This document shows positions 34,945 to 42,896 of a DNA stretch of 64,000 nucleotides, one piece after another. The DNA comes from Bacilli bacterium (lineage in GTDB: Bacteria; Bacillota_I; Bacilli_A; RF39; UBA660): NCBI GenBank assembly GCA_900752905.1, contig CAADWX010000001.1, forward strand, positions 1-64,000, given 5' to 3'. The translations under genes were made by a program, and so were the position numbers. Each line of letters opens with the position of its first letter. Position 1 is the stretch's first letter. The notes beneath the pieces were generated by a model. It made no database searches. It was not told the origin of the DNA and saw nothing but the letters and a program-made list of their open reading frames with translations.

Positions 34945-35121
34945 TTATTCTTTTTTTAATTTATCACATATCAAATCAGTTACTATATAAGAAACAGCAT
35001 ATATTATTGTTGTAACAAAAACCATTTTCCAATTTATACTTTTAGAAAACAAATACATTACTAAAGTATATATAATTTCAAAAACAACTATATTTATTAA
35101 ATATTTTATATATTTTTTCAT
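34945..35121 (-). CDS. 58-residue membrane protein
   Basis: MKKYIKYLINIVVFEIIYTL then a second hydrophobic stretch (about residues 34-50) and a charged end DKLKKE. Two membrane helices are predicted by eye. AGGAGG lies 6 nt before the ATG. Unrecognised; possibly translated with the lipoprotein gene upstream and ended by hairpin copy a. Confidence 0.65.
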   Translation of the reverse strand: MKKYIKYLINIVVFEIIYTLVMYLFSKSINWKMVFVTTIIYAVSYIVTDLICDKLKKE

Positions 35122-35155
35122 ATAAGCCTCCTAACAAATTATCAAATTGTAATTT

Positions 35156-35611
35156 TTATTCAATAGTAAATTCAACTGCTACATTGAAAGTTTCATATTT
35201 TTCTTCTTCATATTCATAGTCAATTTCTTTTATAATTCTATAAGTTCCATTTGCAAGTTTACCATACCCATTTTCCCAATTGAGTTCAATTTCTTTACTT
35301 TCTTTTGCTGAAAGTTGAAAAGCTGGCATATCGAAATATAATTCAATATTTATTTTATGCCATTCTTCATCTTTTTTAATTTCTATTTCATAAGGATCCC
35401 CATATTGGAAATTTTTATCACTATTATTTGTTAAAACAAGAGTTGCACTTTTATTTGTTAATGTTCCCTCTTTAATAGTCATTGTAACATCATTTTGTGA
35501 AATCTTAATATTAGACTTATTTCCAATATCAAATTTATTTTTTGCTTTTCCACATCCTGCCATTCCCAATACTATAATCCCACATAATAAAATAGTTAAA
35601 ATTTTTTTCAT
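35156..35611 (-). CDS. Lipoprotein with Ig-like fold
   Basis: 151 aa from ATG 35611 (GGAGG 7 nt upstream). Signal peptide with lipobox LGMAGC, so lipid-modified and outside the membrane. The mature part is beta-rich: VTMTIKEGTLTNKSATLVLT and a C-terminal YGKLANGTYRIIKEIDY, matching bacterial Ig-like (Big_14-type) domains that follow such lipoproteins in Bacilli. Function is unknown. Confidence 0.75.
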   Translation of the reverse strand: MKKILTILLCGIIVLGMAGCGKAKNKFDIGNKSNIKISQNDVTMTIKEGTLTNKSATLVLTNNSDKNFQYGDPYEIEIKKDEEWHKINIELYFDMPAFQLSAKESKEIELNWENGYGKLANGTYRIIKEIDYEYEEEKYETFNVAVEFTIE

Positions 35612-35708
35612 AATCAATCCTCCATTTCAATAAATTACTATCTATCTATTCAATTATACCACATTTTTTCTAAATTAGATTATTCGGATTATTACTACAC
35701 TATGAGCA

Positions 35709-36923
35709 TTATAATTTAAAATATTTAATTACGAATTTTGTTCCTAGTTTGTTTGATTCAACACTAACATTTCCGTTATCTTCTTCAATAATAGTCTTTG
35801 CTAGAGCCAGTCCAATACCTATACTATCAGATGTAGCATTTTCACCTTTATAAAATCTCTCAAAGATGTGTGCTATATCTTTTTTAGAAATACCATCACC
35901 AGTATCAATAATTTCAATCATTGAATATACATTATTATCTTCTATATTAATTGTTACTTTTGAAGCATTTTTAGAGTGATCTATAGCATTTTTTAATATA
36001 TTAGTTATTGCTTCAATTTGCCATTTAGAATCACATACAATTTTAGAATTTCCTTTAGTATTAAATTCAATATTAATGTTTCTTAAATCACATAAAGTAG
36101 AAACATTTTTAATGGATTCTTTAACAATATTTTGTAAATCATTTTCTTGTTTTATAAAATAAACTGTATTAGCATCAAACTTTGATAACTTTAAAAGTGT
36201 TTGTACCAAAAAATTAATGTTTGTAACATTTCTTTTTATATCTCTAATAAAATCATTTCTAACACACTTATCCATATCAGGATCTTCAATAATATTGTCT
36301 AACATTACTAATATACTAGTAAGTGGAGTTTTTAATTGATGAGAAATATCTTCTAATGATTTTTTTAGATTTATTTTATCCTTGTTAGAATTTTCAGCTG
36401 ATTCTTTTAACATTATGGTAGTTTTATATATTTCATTTTTTAAAATTGATAATTCATCTTCTGATATCGAATCAATCTGTAATTCATAGTTCTTTTTGTT
36501 TATTTCTTCTATACATTTAATAATATCCTTTATATCATTTTCTTTTTTATGATTATATCTAATATATAAAATCATTAAAATAATAATAGTTATTGTTAAA
36601 AAAGACATATTTATAACTAAAAACATATGATAGTCTTTATCATTTTTAATAAGAACTGATTTATTATCTACATCAATTCCATATTTGATAAAAAAATCAT
36701 TAGATTCAAATTCATCACTATTTAAAATTGTAATAATTTCTTTATCCGTTATTTCTGGATACTTATCTTTGATTACATTAATAATAGCACCAATTTTATT
36801 ATTAAAATTTTTAGTATAAGTATTGTATTCATATATATTTAATGTTAGGAACGAAACAAATAAACATATTGATACAATAAATGTAGAAATAAAATACTGT
36901 TTTAATTTAATTTTATTCTTCAT
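35709..36923 (-). CDS. Sensor histidine kinase
   Basis: 404 aa. Two membrane helices flank an extracytoplasmic sensor of about 60 residues. The cytoplasmic part has the H-box ISHQLKTPLTSI, an N-box NILKNAIDHS, G1 DTGDGIS and G2 GIGLALAK. It overlaps the response regulator gene by about 11 nt. With the ABC exporter genes upstream it forms a likely Bce- or Vex-like stress module. Confidence 0.93.
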   Translation of the reverse strand: MKNKIKLKQYFISTFIVSICLFVSFLTLNIYEYNTYTKNFNNKIGAIINVIKDKYPEITDKEIITILNSDEFESNDFFIKYGIDVDNKSVLIKNDKDYHMFLVINMSFLTITIIILMILYIRYNHKKENDIKDIIKCIEEINKKNYELQIDSISEDELSILKNEIYKTTIMLKESAENSNKDKINLKKSLEDISHQLKTPLTSILVMLDNIIEDPDMDKCVRNDFIRDIKRNVTNINFLVQTLLKLSKFDANTVYFIKQENDLQNIVKESIKNVSTLCDLRNINIEFNTKGNSKIVCDSKWQIEAITNILKNAIDHSKNASKVTINIEDNNVYSMIEIIDTGDGISKKDIAHIFERFYKGENATSDSIGIGLALAKTIIEEDNGNVSVESNKLGTKFVIKYFKL

Positions 36924-37569
36924 CAATCCTATAACCCATTCCTTTAATAGTAGTAATAATATCTGTTCCTATTTTTTCTCTAATTCTTTTGAAATAAACG
37001 GTAACCGTATGATCATCTACATAATTACCAGTCCAATCCCAAATTTTATCTAATATAACATTTCTACTAACTACTTTATTTAAGTTATTAAATAATAAAT
37101 TTACAAGTTTTAATTCTAATGCAGTTAGTTCAATAGGAATATTATCTTTCATTAAAACAAATTTATCCATATCGTAAGAAATATCTTTTACTTTAATAAT
37201 ATTTTTCTTTTTAGATCTTAATAATATTCTATTAACTCTTGCAAGTAATTCTTTAGAGCTAAAAGGTTTAGTTATATAATCTTCAGCACCTACATTTAAT
37301 CCTTTAACAATATCATCTTCTTCATCTTTAGCTGTTAAAAAAATAGTAGGAATTTTTAAATTCTTAATAGTATTTTCAAATAAGTTAAATCCATTTCCAT
37401 CTGGTAAAGTTATATCAAGTATTATTAAATCAATGTTGGAGTTATTTAATAAATATTCTTTTGAATCTTTTATAGTAGTTTTTACATTTAAATTATAGTT
37501 ATTTTTTTCAAAAGAGTATGTGAGTCCTTTTATAATTGATTCTGTATCTTCAATTAACAAAATATTCAT
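36913..37569 (-). CDS. OmpR/PhoB family response regulator
   Basis: 218 aa. Receiver domain with EDTESI acidic pair, phospho-Asp in LIILDITLPDGNG (about residue 52), Thr in TIFLTAKDEE and Lys in ITKPFSS. The C-terminal winged helix has a DDHTVTVYFKRIREKIG recognition part. OmpR-type proteins bind direct repeats with 10-11-bp period; such a repeat lies before the ABC operon at 40970-40991. AAAGGAGC precedes the ATG. Confidence 0.95.
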   Translation of the reverse strand: MNILLIEDTESIIKGLTYSFEKNNYNLNVKTTIKDSKEYLLNNSNIDLIILDITLPDGNGFNLFENTIKNLKIPTIFLTAKDEEDDIVKGLNVGAEDYITKPFSSKELLARVNRILLRSKKKNIIKVKDISYDMDKFVLMKDNIPIELTALELKLVNLLFNNLNKVVSRNVILDKIWDWTGNYVDDHTVTVYFKRIREKIGTDIITTIKGMGYRIDEE

Positions 37570-37604
37570 ATATTAGCTCCTTTCATTACATAATATTATA
37601 CCAC

Positions 37605-37633
37605 AATATAAGGAGCTTTTCGCTCCTTATATT
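37605..37633 (-). promoter_or_regulatory. Intercistronic 12-bp hairpin before the response regulator gene's upstream region
   Basis: AATATAAGGAGC (37605-37616) pairs with GCTCCTTATATT (37622-37633). No T-tract follows, so it is not a standard terminator. It lies between the ABC permease and response regulator genes, just before an extended -10 like TGGTATAAT. Its GCTCCTT arm could also pair with the AAGGAGC ribosome site of the regulator. Confidence 0.7.
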
Positions 37634-40253
37634 AGATATTCTCATTTCTAATTGTTTCAATAGTATTTTGCTTATTTATTTTACTCATAGAATACTTCAT
37701 AATTAACGAAATAAGTATAAATACAACTGCTATAGCAATTAATATTGCTACAATAGGAAGTTTATAAGGTATTCCTGATTCTTCTGATAAGAAATGATAA
37801 ATAATATATGATAATGCTATTCCAATAGGTACACCAAAGAATAGAGATTTAATACCCATAAATAAACTTTCTAATCGAATCATCCTGTTAAATTCTTTTG
37901 TTGTCATACCAACTGATTTTAACATAGCAAATTCTTGTTTTCGTAGTTCCATATTAGTAGTAATAGTATTAAAAATATTAGTTATACCGATTAATGAAAT
38001 TACAATTATAAATCCATAAAGAAATATTCCTACTAAAGTAAATAAGTTACTCATTATTTTAACATTTTCATCTACATTATTAATGTTATAATCTTCGCCT
38101 TTTAAGAAATCATCAAGATCATCTTGTAATTTATCAGCATCATTTGATTTATAATATATTGCTAATGATTTAGATTTAAAATTAGCATCAAACATTTCAT
38201 CACTAATAAGTAAATATTGCCCATCGACACCTTTAAATCCAAAAGGTTTAACATCAGAAACTGCTCCAATTTCTATTTTTATTTTTTTATCTTTATCAGT
38301 GATAGTGGCGTCAATGATGTCACCTTTATTAAAGTTAAATACTCTCATATATTTAGTAGTTAACTTATTGTTTTTATTATAGTTAGAAACATATCCCTTA
38401 TCAACAAGAATAGCTTTATTTTTAATTTCATTATAATTTAAGCCTAATGAATCAACATACTTTTTAAACTGTTCTTCTCCAATAGAAATTATAGATGCAT
38501 ATGTAGGTTTATTTTCATCTAATGCTAAATTTAAAAACTTAGCATATTCTTTGTTATAATGATTCCCTGTAAAAGATATTTCACTATTTCTAAATATTGT
38601 ATAATCTTCTATATTATCTAATCTAGTAGTTTCTATAAATTTATTATAAGATTCATTATTTGTGATAGTTGTAGATAATGAAATATTAAAATCAGATATC
38701 TCTAATTCATGATCTACTTGTTGAAATGCCAATTTCATAAATCCTGATAAAGCAATAAATATAAATACAGAAACAACTATTGATATAACTGTAGTTCTAT
38801 ATTTTTTCTTATTTCTTTTTAAGTTTTTAAATGATATTTCGCCACCCACACCAAATATACTTTTTATTAATTTTGGTGATTTAATCTTTTTAGGATTTAT
38901 TTTAATATTAGCACTATTTCTAATAGAATCTATTGGTGATACTTTAGATGCTCGTTTTGCACTTCTAAATGCAGAGAAGTATATAGTTACAATACCAAGT
39001 ATTATGGCTACTAAAACAGACAACCAAGAAAAAGAAAATACTAATTTTAAACCTTCTGCAAATGAACCATTTAAATAATAATTACTTATGATAATAAGTA
39101 TATATGATGCTATAAAACCAAGTAATAGTCCTAATGGAATACCAATTAATCCTAATATTGTAGCTTCATAAAAAACATTTCTTTTAATTTGTCTTTTAGT
39201 TGCTCCAATACTTCTTAACATACCATATTGCTTTATTTTCTCTGTAATAGAAATATCAAAACTATTTTTTATACAAAATATTGAAGTAAATACAATTATT
39301 CCTATTACAATTCCTACAACAATACCTAAACCGCCAATACCACTATTTGAAATAGGATTTGTTTCTAAAGCAATTAAATAGGAATTAACATTTATATCAC
39401 TATATTTTGCTTTATCCATTTGATTTAGATATTCTTTTAATTCTTTATTTGACGCTTGTTTCTCATTATCATTAACTTTCTTAAATAATTTTGCATCAAC
39501 ACCTAATATATTAGCAATAGTTTCATAACTGTTTTTTACACCATCTTTTGAAAATCTTGCATATACATCAACAATTCCATTTATTTTATTTTCTTCAAGA
39601 TAAGTTATAAATGTATATCCTGGTGCAGAATAACCTTCTATATTTGTAGCTGGTCTTCCTATAATACCAACTATTTTATATGTTTTTGATGTTGTTTCAA
39701 CTATAGATTCACCAACTTCTTCATCATTTTTTTGATATGGATTATTTTGATTTAATTCATAATTACTATTATCAATTCTTTTTCCTATATCTAAAGTAAT
39801 AGAATCACCAATATTTAAAAATAATCTACCATTTGTTTTTAAATGAGTCGGTATAACTATTTCATTTTCATTTTCAGGAAGCCTTCCATCCACCAGTTTA
39901 ACAGATAAATTTTTTAAAGAATCTTTAGTAAATGCCTTTATAAAAGCGTAAGGTTTATATTCATTTTTAGAGTCTATTTTAGCATAACCAACATTTTTAG
40001 TAATATTGATAGTTTCTATATTTCTATTGTTTTCAAATATATCGATATCACTAACAGGGACATTGTAAAATGCAGTATGAAAGTTTCCTTTTTCGCATGT
40101 TTCGTATTTAATTAATGATTTTATACCACTAGAGTATATAGATGCTACAGCTGTTATTAAAGCAACTGATAGCATAATACCAATAATAGTAACGACTGTT
40201 CTTTTCTTATTCAATTTAAGATTTTTAATTGTCAATTTGTTAAGTAAGCTCAT
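37632..40253 (-). CDS. ABC transporter permease, FtsX/MacB type
   Basis: 873 aa. Two FtsX-type blocks: one near residues 305-450 (KIKQYGMLRSIGATKRQI) and one at the C-terminus (LRKQEFAMLKSVGMTTKEF), plus an N-terminal helix and another near 490. Two large extracellular domains lie between helices. This is the layout of long permeases in peptide-sensing or macrolide-type exporters. The start lies just after GAGGAGG inside the ATPase gene end. Confidence 0.92.
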   Translation of the reverse strand: MSLLNKLTIKNLKLNKKRTVVTIIGIMLSVALITAVASIYSSGIKSLIKYETCEKGNFHTAFYNVPVSDIDIFENNRNIETINITKNVGYAKIDSKNEYKPYAFIKAFTKDSLKNLSVKLVDGRLPENENEIVIPTHLKTNGRLFLNIGDSITLDIGKRIDNSNYELNQNNPYQKNDEEVGESIVETTSKTYKIVGIIGRPATNIEGYSAPGYTFITYLEENKINGIVDVYARFSKDGVKNSYETIANILGVDAKLFKKVNDNEKQASNKELKEYLNQMDKAKYSDINVNSYLIALETNPISNSGIGGLGIVVGIVIGIIVFTSIFCIKNSFDISITEKIKQYGMLRSIGATKRQIKRNVFYEATILGLIGIPLGLLLGFIASYILIIISNYYLNGSFAEGLKLVFSFSWLSVLVAIILGIVTIYFSAFRSAKRASKVSPIDSIRNSANIKINPKKIKSPKLIKSIFGVGGEISFKNLKRNKKKYRTTVISIVVSVFIFIALSGFMKLAFQQVDHELEISDFNISLSTTITNNESYNKFIETTRLDNIEDYTIFRNSEISFTGNHYNKEYAKFLNLALDENKPTYASIISIGEEQFKKYVDSLGLNYNEIKNKAILVDKGYVSNYNKNNKLTTKYMRVFNFNKGDIIDATITDKDKKIKIEIGAVSDVKPFGFKGVDGQYLLISDEMFDANFKSKSLAIYYKSNDADKLQDDLDDFLKGEDYNINNVDENVKIMSNLFTLVGIFLYGFIIVISLIGITNIFNTITTNMELRKQEFAMLKSVGMTTKEFNRMIRLESLFMGIKSLFFGVPIGIALSYIIYHFLSEESGIPYKLPIVAILIAIAVVFILISLIMKYSMSKINKQNTIETIRNENI

Positions 40254-40255
40254 AA

Positions 40256-40927
40256 TTATACCTCCTCAACAATTTTTCCATCTTCAATTTTAATTATCCT
40301 ATCAGCCACTTTTGCAATTTCCATATTGTGAGTAATCATAATAATTGTTTGATTAAGTTCTTTATTTGATTTTTTTAGTAGAGCAACTATTTCATCACTT
40401 GATTTAGAATCCAAGTTACCAGTTGGCTCATCAGCTAGTATAATTGTAGGATTAGTAATTAAAGCACGACCAATACTTGTTCTTTGCTGTTGTCCACCAG
40501 ATAATTCATTAGGAAGATGTGTTCTTCTATTTTGTAATCCTAACAGTTTTAACATATCGTTCAATTTTTCTTTATCAACCTCACGATTATCTAAAGAAAG
40601 TGGCAGTGTTATATTTTCTTCTACATTTAATATAGGTATTAAATTATAGAATTGATATATTAATCCTACCTGTCTTCTTCTAAATATAGCAAGTTTATCA
40701 TCATTAAAATTAAATATATCTTTACCATCAATAAACACCTTGCCAGAAGATGGTCGATCAACACCTCCAATTAAATGTAGTAGTGTTGATTTACCAGATC
40801 CTGATGCACCAACTATTGCTACAAATTCACCTTTTTCTACCGAAAAAGAAACATGATCTAATGCAACAACTTTTGTTGTATCTTTACCATAAATTTTAGT
40901 TAAATTATCTACTTTCAAAATTTCCAT
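40256..40927 (-). CDS. ABC transporter ATPase, LolD/MacB type
   Basis: 223 aa from ATG 40927; AGGAGG lies 11 nt upstream and an in-frame TTG is too close to it. Walker A GASGSGKST, Q-loop YQFYNLIP, signature LSGGQQQR, Walker B IILADEPTGNLD, H-switch ITHN. It energises the 873-residue permease. It is the first gene of the ATPase-permease-regulator-kinase unit. Confidence 0.96.
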   Translation of the reverse strand: MEILKVDNLTKIYGKDTTKVVALDHVSFSVEKGEFVAIVGASGSGKSTLLHLIGGVDRPSSGKVFIDGKDIFNFNDDKLAIFRRRQVGLIYQFYNLIPILNVEENITLPLSLDNREVDKEKLNDMLKLLGLQNRRTHLPNELSGGQQQRTSIGRALITNPTIILADEPTGNLDSKSSDEIVALLKKSNKELNQTIIMITHNMEIAKVADRIIKIEDGKIVEEV

Positions 40928-40961
40928 AACTAACAATTCCTCCTTTTCACAATAACATTAT

Positions 40962-40991
40962 ATTATAATCAATGTTACAACTAAGTTACAA
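40962..40991 (-). promoter_or_regulatory. Promoter and response-regulator operator candidate
   Basis: On the minus strand TTGTAA (40991-40986), 18 nt, TATAAT (40967-40962). Two 11-base direct repeats TTGTAACTTAG and TTGTAACATTG (40991-40970, 9 of 11 identical) cover the -35 and spacer, as expected for an OmpR-family site. Confidence 0.65.
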
Positions 40992-40993
40992 AA

Positions 40994-41017
40994 TAAAAAA
41001 AGCAGATTTTTCTGCTT
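40994..41017 (-). terminator. Terminator of the 189-codon gene
   Basis: Stem AAGCAGA (41000-41006) with TCTGCTT (41011-41017), then seven T-rich bases on the minus strand. Confidence 0.85.
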
Positions 41018-41071
41018 GAATGTTTGTTATATTATTATATTACGAACAATTAGATAAATTGTAATTTGTTT

Positions 41072-41641
41072 TTATTTCTTTGGCTCAAATTTTTTTGCCC
41101 ACTCTATATATTCTTCATCTTCATAGTCATTACAACTTAGATATATTTTCCATTCATTTATTCCATCTTTTGGACAAGATGTTTTTACATATAAACCACA
41201 ATATGATTCATTATCTATATCTAACAACACATCCTTATCCATTCCACCATTAAACACTAGAGTTTCATGAGTAATTAATTGACCACCATTTCCTTGTTGA
41301 CAATTTGGACTAACAAGACTCATATATTTTTCTAGTTCTTTATCTATTTCATCTCTGATTTCATCATATCTATCTAAGCTATATTTCATAAACCAACTAC
41401 CATACTTTACACCACGATTATTTTTAAATGGTTCGTTCGGACTAACACTTGGATATAGAACAACTTTATATCCTAATCCCCAATATGTAACCTTCTTTCC
41501 ATCTTCGCTTACTATTTTGATTGTAAACTTTGGTTCAACACTATTTCTAACTCTTGCACTATCAATATAACTTGTAACAAATCCTGCAACTATCAAAATC
41601 ACTAATATAAATCCTAAAATAATTAAAAGTTTCTTTTTCAT
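41072..41641 (-). CDS. Anchored protein of unknown function
   Basis: 189 aa. One N-terminal membrane helix (about residues 4-24) then an extracytoplasmic domain with FTIKIVSEDGKKVTYWGLGY and a cysteine-containing C-terminal half (SPNCQQG, SYCGLY, TSCPKDG, LSCNDY), four cysteines that may form two disulfides. I recognise the wording as a common Firmicute hypothetical but no function. AGGAGG precedes the ATG. Confidence 0.65.
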   Translation of the reverse strand: MKKKLLIILGFILVILIVAGFVTSYIDSARVRNSVEPKFTIKIVSEDGKKVTYWGLGYKVVLYPSVSPNEPFKNNRGVKYGSWFMKYSLDRYDEIRDEIDKELEKYMSLVSPNCQQGNGGQLITHETLVFNGGMDKDVLLDIDNESYCGLYVKTSCPKDGINEWKIYLSCNDYEDEEYIEWAKKFEPKK

Positions 41642-41668
41642 ACTTCCTCCTATTTAGTAAATTGCAAT

Positions 41669-42051
41669 TTATTCTTTTGTATGTACACCATTATTTTTAA
41701 TATAATCTACTAAATCATTTTTCATCATCGAATCATCAATAATAAAATAAATATTTTTTTATCTAAACAATAAATTTCTCCACTTTTATCATCTGGTAAA
41801 TTTTACATAAATTCAATCTTGTAAATTGATTCACAATATTCTATATTTCTTTCTTCTAATAATTCTATTATTTTACTTCTATTATTTTCCGTAATACCAA
41901 TATAATAATAGTCTTTTTTTGCAAGTTCAACAATAAATGATTTAAATAAAATGAAACAGAAAACTAAAATCATAATTAAAGCACAAATAATAAAAATTGT
42001 AATTTTACCATTTTTTTACAGTTTTGAATTTCTTGTTCTATATTCTGTCAC
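41669..42051 (-). pseudogene. Broken gene for a small anchored protein
   Basis: From GTG 42051 one frame reads MTEYRTRNSKL, a TAA, then a membrane helix ITIFIICALIMILVFC and YYYIGITENNRSKIIELLEE, a second TAA after YKIEFM, then LPDDKSGEIYCLDKK. At a run of seven A it must shift frame to continue as YFIIDDSMMKNDLVDYIKNN and stop at 41669. Two in-frame stops and one frameshift indicate decay. The helix plus small soluble domain resembles its neighbours in layout. Confidence 0.65.
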
Positions 42052-42077
42052 ATAATATTTACCTCACTTTACAATTA

Positions 42078-42650
42078 CTATTTGTCATCTAAATCCCAAC
42101 TTAATCCATTATCAATACTTATGAATATTAATTCTACATCTTCATATCCATTTTTATCTTCTCTAACTTGATAAATTGAACATTTAACTTTCAAAACATC
42201 ATTTTCAAAATATGGTGTTGATTCCACCGTTAAAATTTCAATATTAGGATTATAGTAGTTTATTTTACTATTTATAAAACTTTTGCCACCATCTTGTGTT
42301 ACTTTAAATCCCATATAATCATTGTTCTTTGTTAAGTTTGATTTAGCAATTGCAAATCCTAAATTTTTATCTAAAAAAATTAATTTAGGTTCCATACTTA
42401 ATATTATTGGTTCTTTTGTTACATTTTCAAAAGTTTTTCCTTTATCAGTACTTTTTTGAACAACGACAACTTGATTTTGGCCTGTTGAATAATCATATCT
42501 TTCAAATCTCAATATTTCGTTTTTAAATTCTATATAATACAATGTGTTCTCATCTTCATATGAGTATTTTCTGTTTAATAAAAATAATATTATGATGCAA
42601 CTTATAATTAGTGCAACGGTCATTAAAACTATAATTGCTTTCTTTTTCAT
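42078..42650 (-). CDS. Anchored protein with three Asp-box motifs
   Basis: 190 aa from ATG 42650 (AGGAGG 4 nt upstream). A single membrane helix (about 5-25), then a beta-rich domain with three Asp-box (BNR) motifs S/T-x-D-x-G-x-[TS]-[FW]: STDKGKTF, TQDGGKSF and SIDNGLSW. Such motifs occur in sialidase/photosynthesis-assembly-type propellers, but three blades are too few for a full propeller. No catalytic assignment is possible. The upstream region is half of a 111-bp direct repeat. Confidence 0.7.
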   Translation of the reverse strand: MKKKAIIVLMTVALIISCIIILFLLNRKYSYEDENTLYYIEFKNEILRFERYDYSTGQNQVVVVQKSTDKGKTFENVTKEPIILSMEPKLIFLDKNLGFAIAKSNLTKNNDYMGFKVTQDGGKSFINSKINYYNPNIEILTVESTPYFENDVLKVKCSIYQVREDKNGYEDVELIFISIDNGLSWDLDDK

Positions 42651-42680
42651 ATTTCCTCCTAACAAACAAATTACTATTTA

Positions 42681-42791
42681 TCTATCTATACTATATATAA
42701 TTATACTATATAATTCATTATATTGATAAAAAATCTAAAATTAATATTCTAAGTATTATAAAAAGATATTATCCTGTAATAATATCTTTTA
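42681..42791 (-). repeat. 111-bp cassette repeat, copy b (terminator plus promoter region)
   Basis: Near-identical to 46171-46281, with a few substitutions and compensating indels. It contains the hairpin AAAAGATATTAT/ATAATATCTTTT (42761-42772 with 42779-42790) that can end the ATPase transcript, then an AT-rich TATAAT-containing stretch that may start the Asp-box gene. Confidence 0.85.
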
Positions 42792-42896
42792 CTTTATATT
42801 ACTTATTCTTTCATATTTTGAATAAAATTCTTTTAGTATATTCAAAAATTATATTTCATTTTATAAAATTTAATTTAAATATTAAAAAGATAATTA

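Noticed and set aside
35709..40936. Bacitracin-type BceRS-BceAB module assigned by name
   Set aside because: The kinase has an extracytoplasmic loop of about 60 residues, unlike the short BceS loop, and the permease has two large external domains, so I kept a general label.
41669..42051. TAA read-through or recoding in the anchored protein
   Set aside because: A frameshift is also needed, and no recoding signal is visible; decay is more likely.
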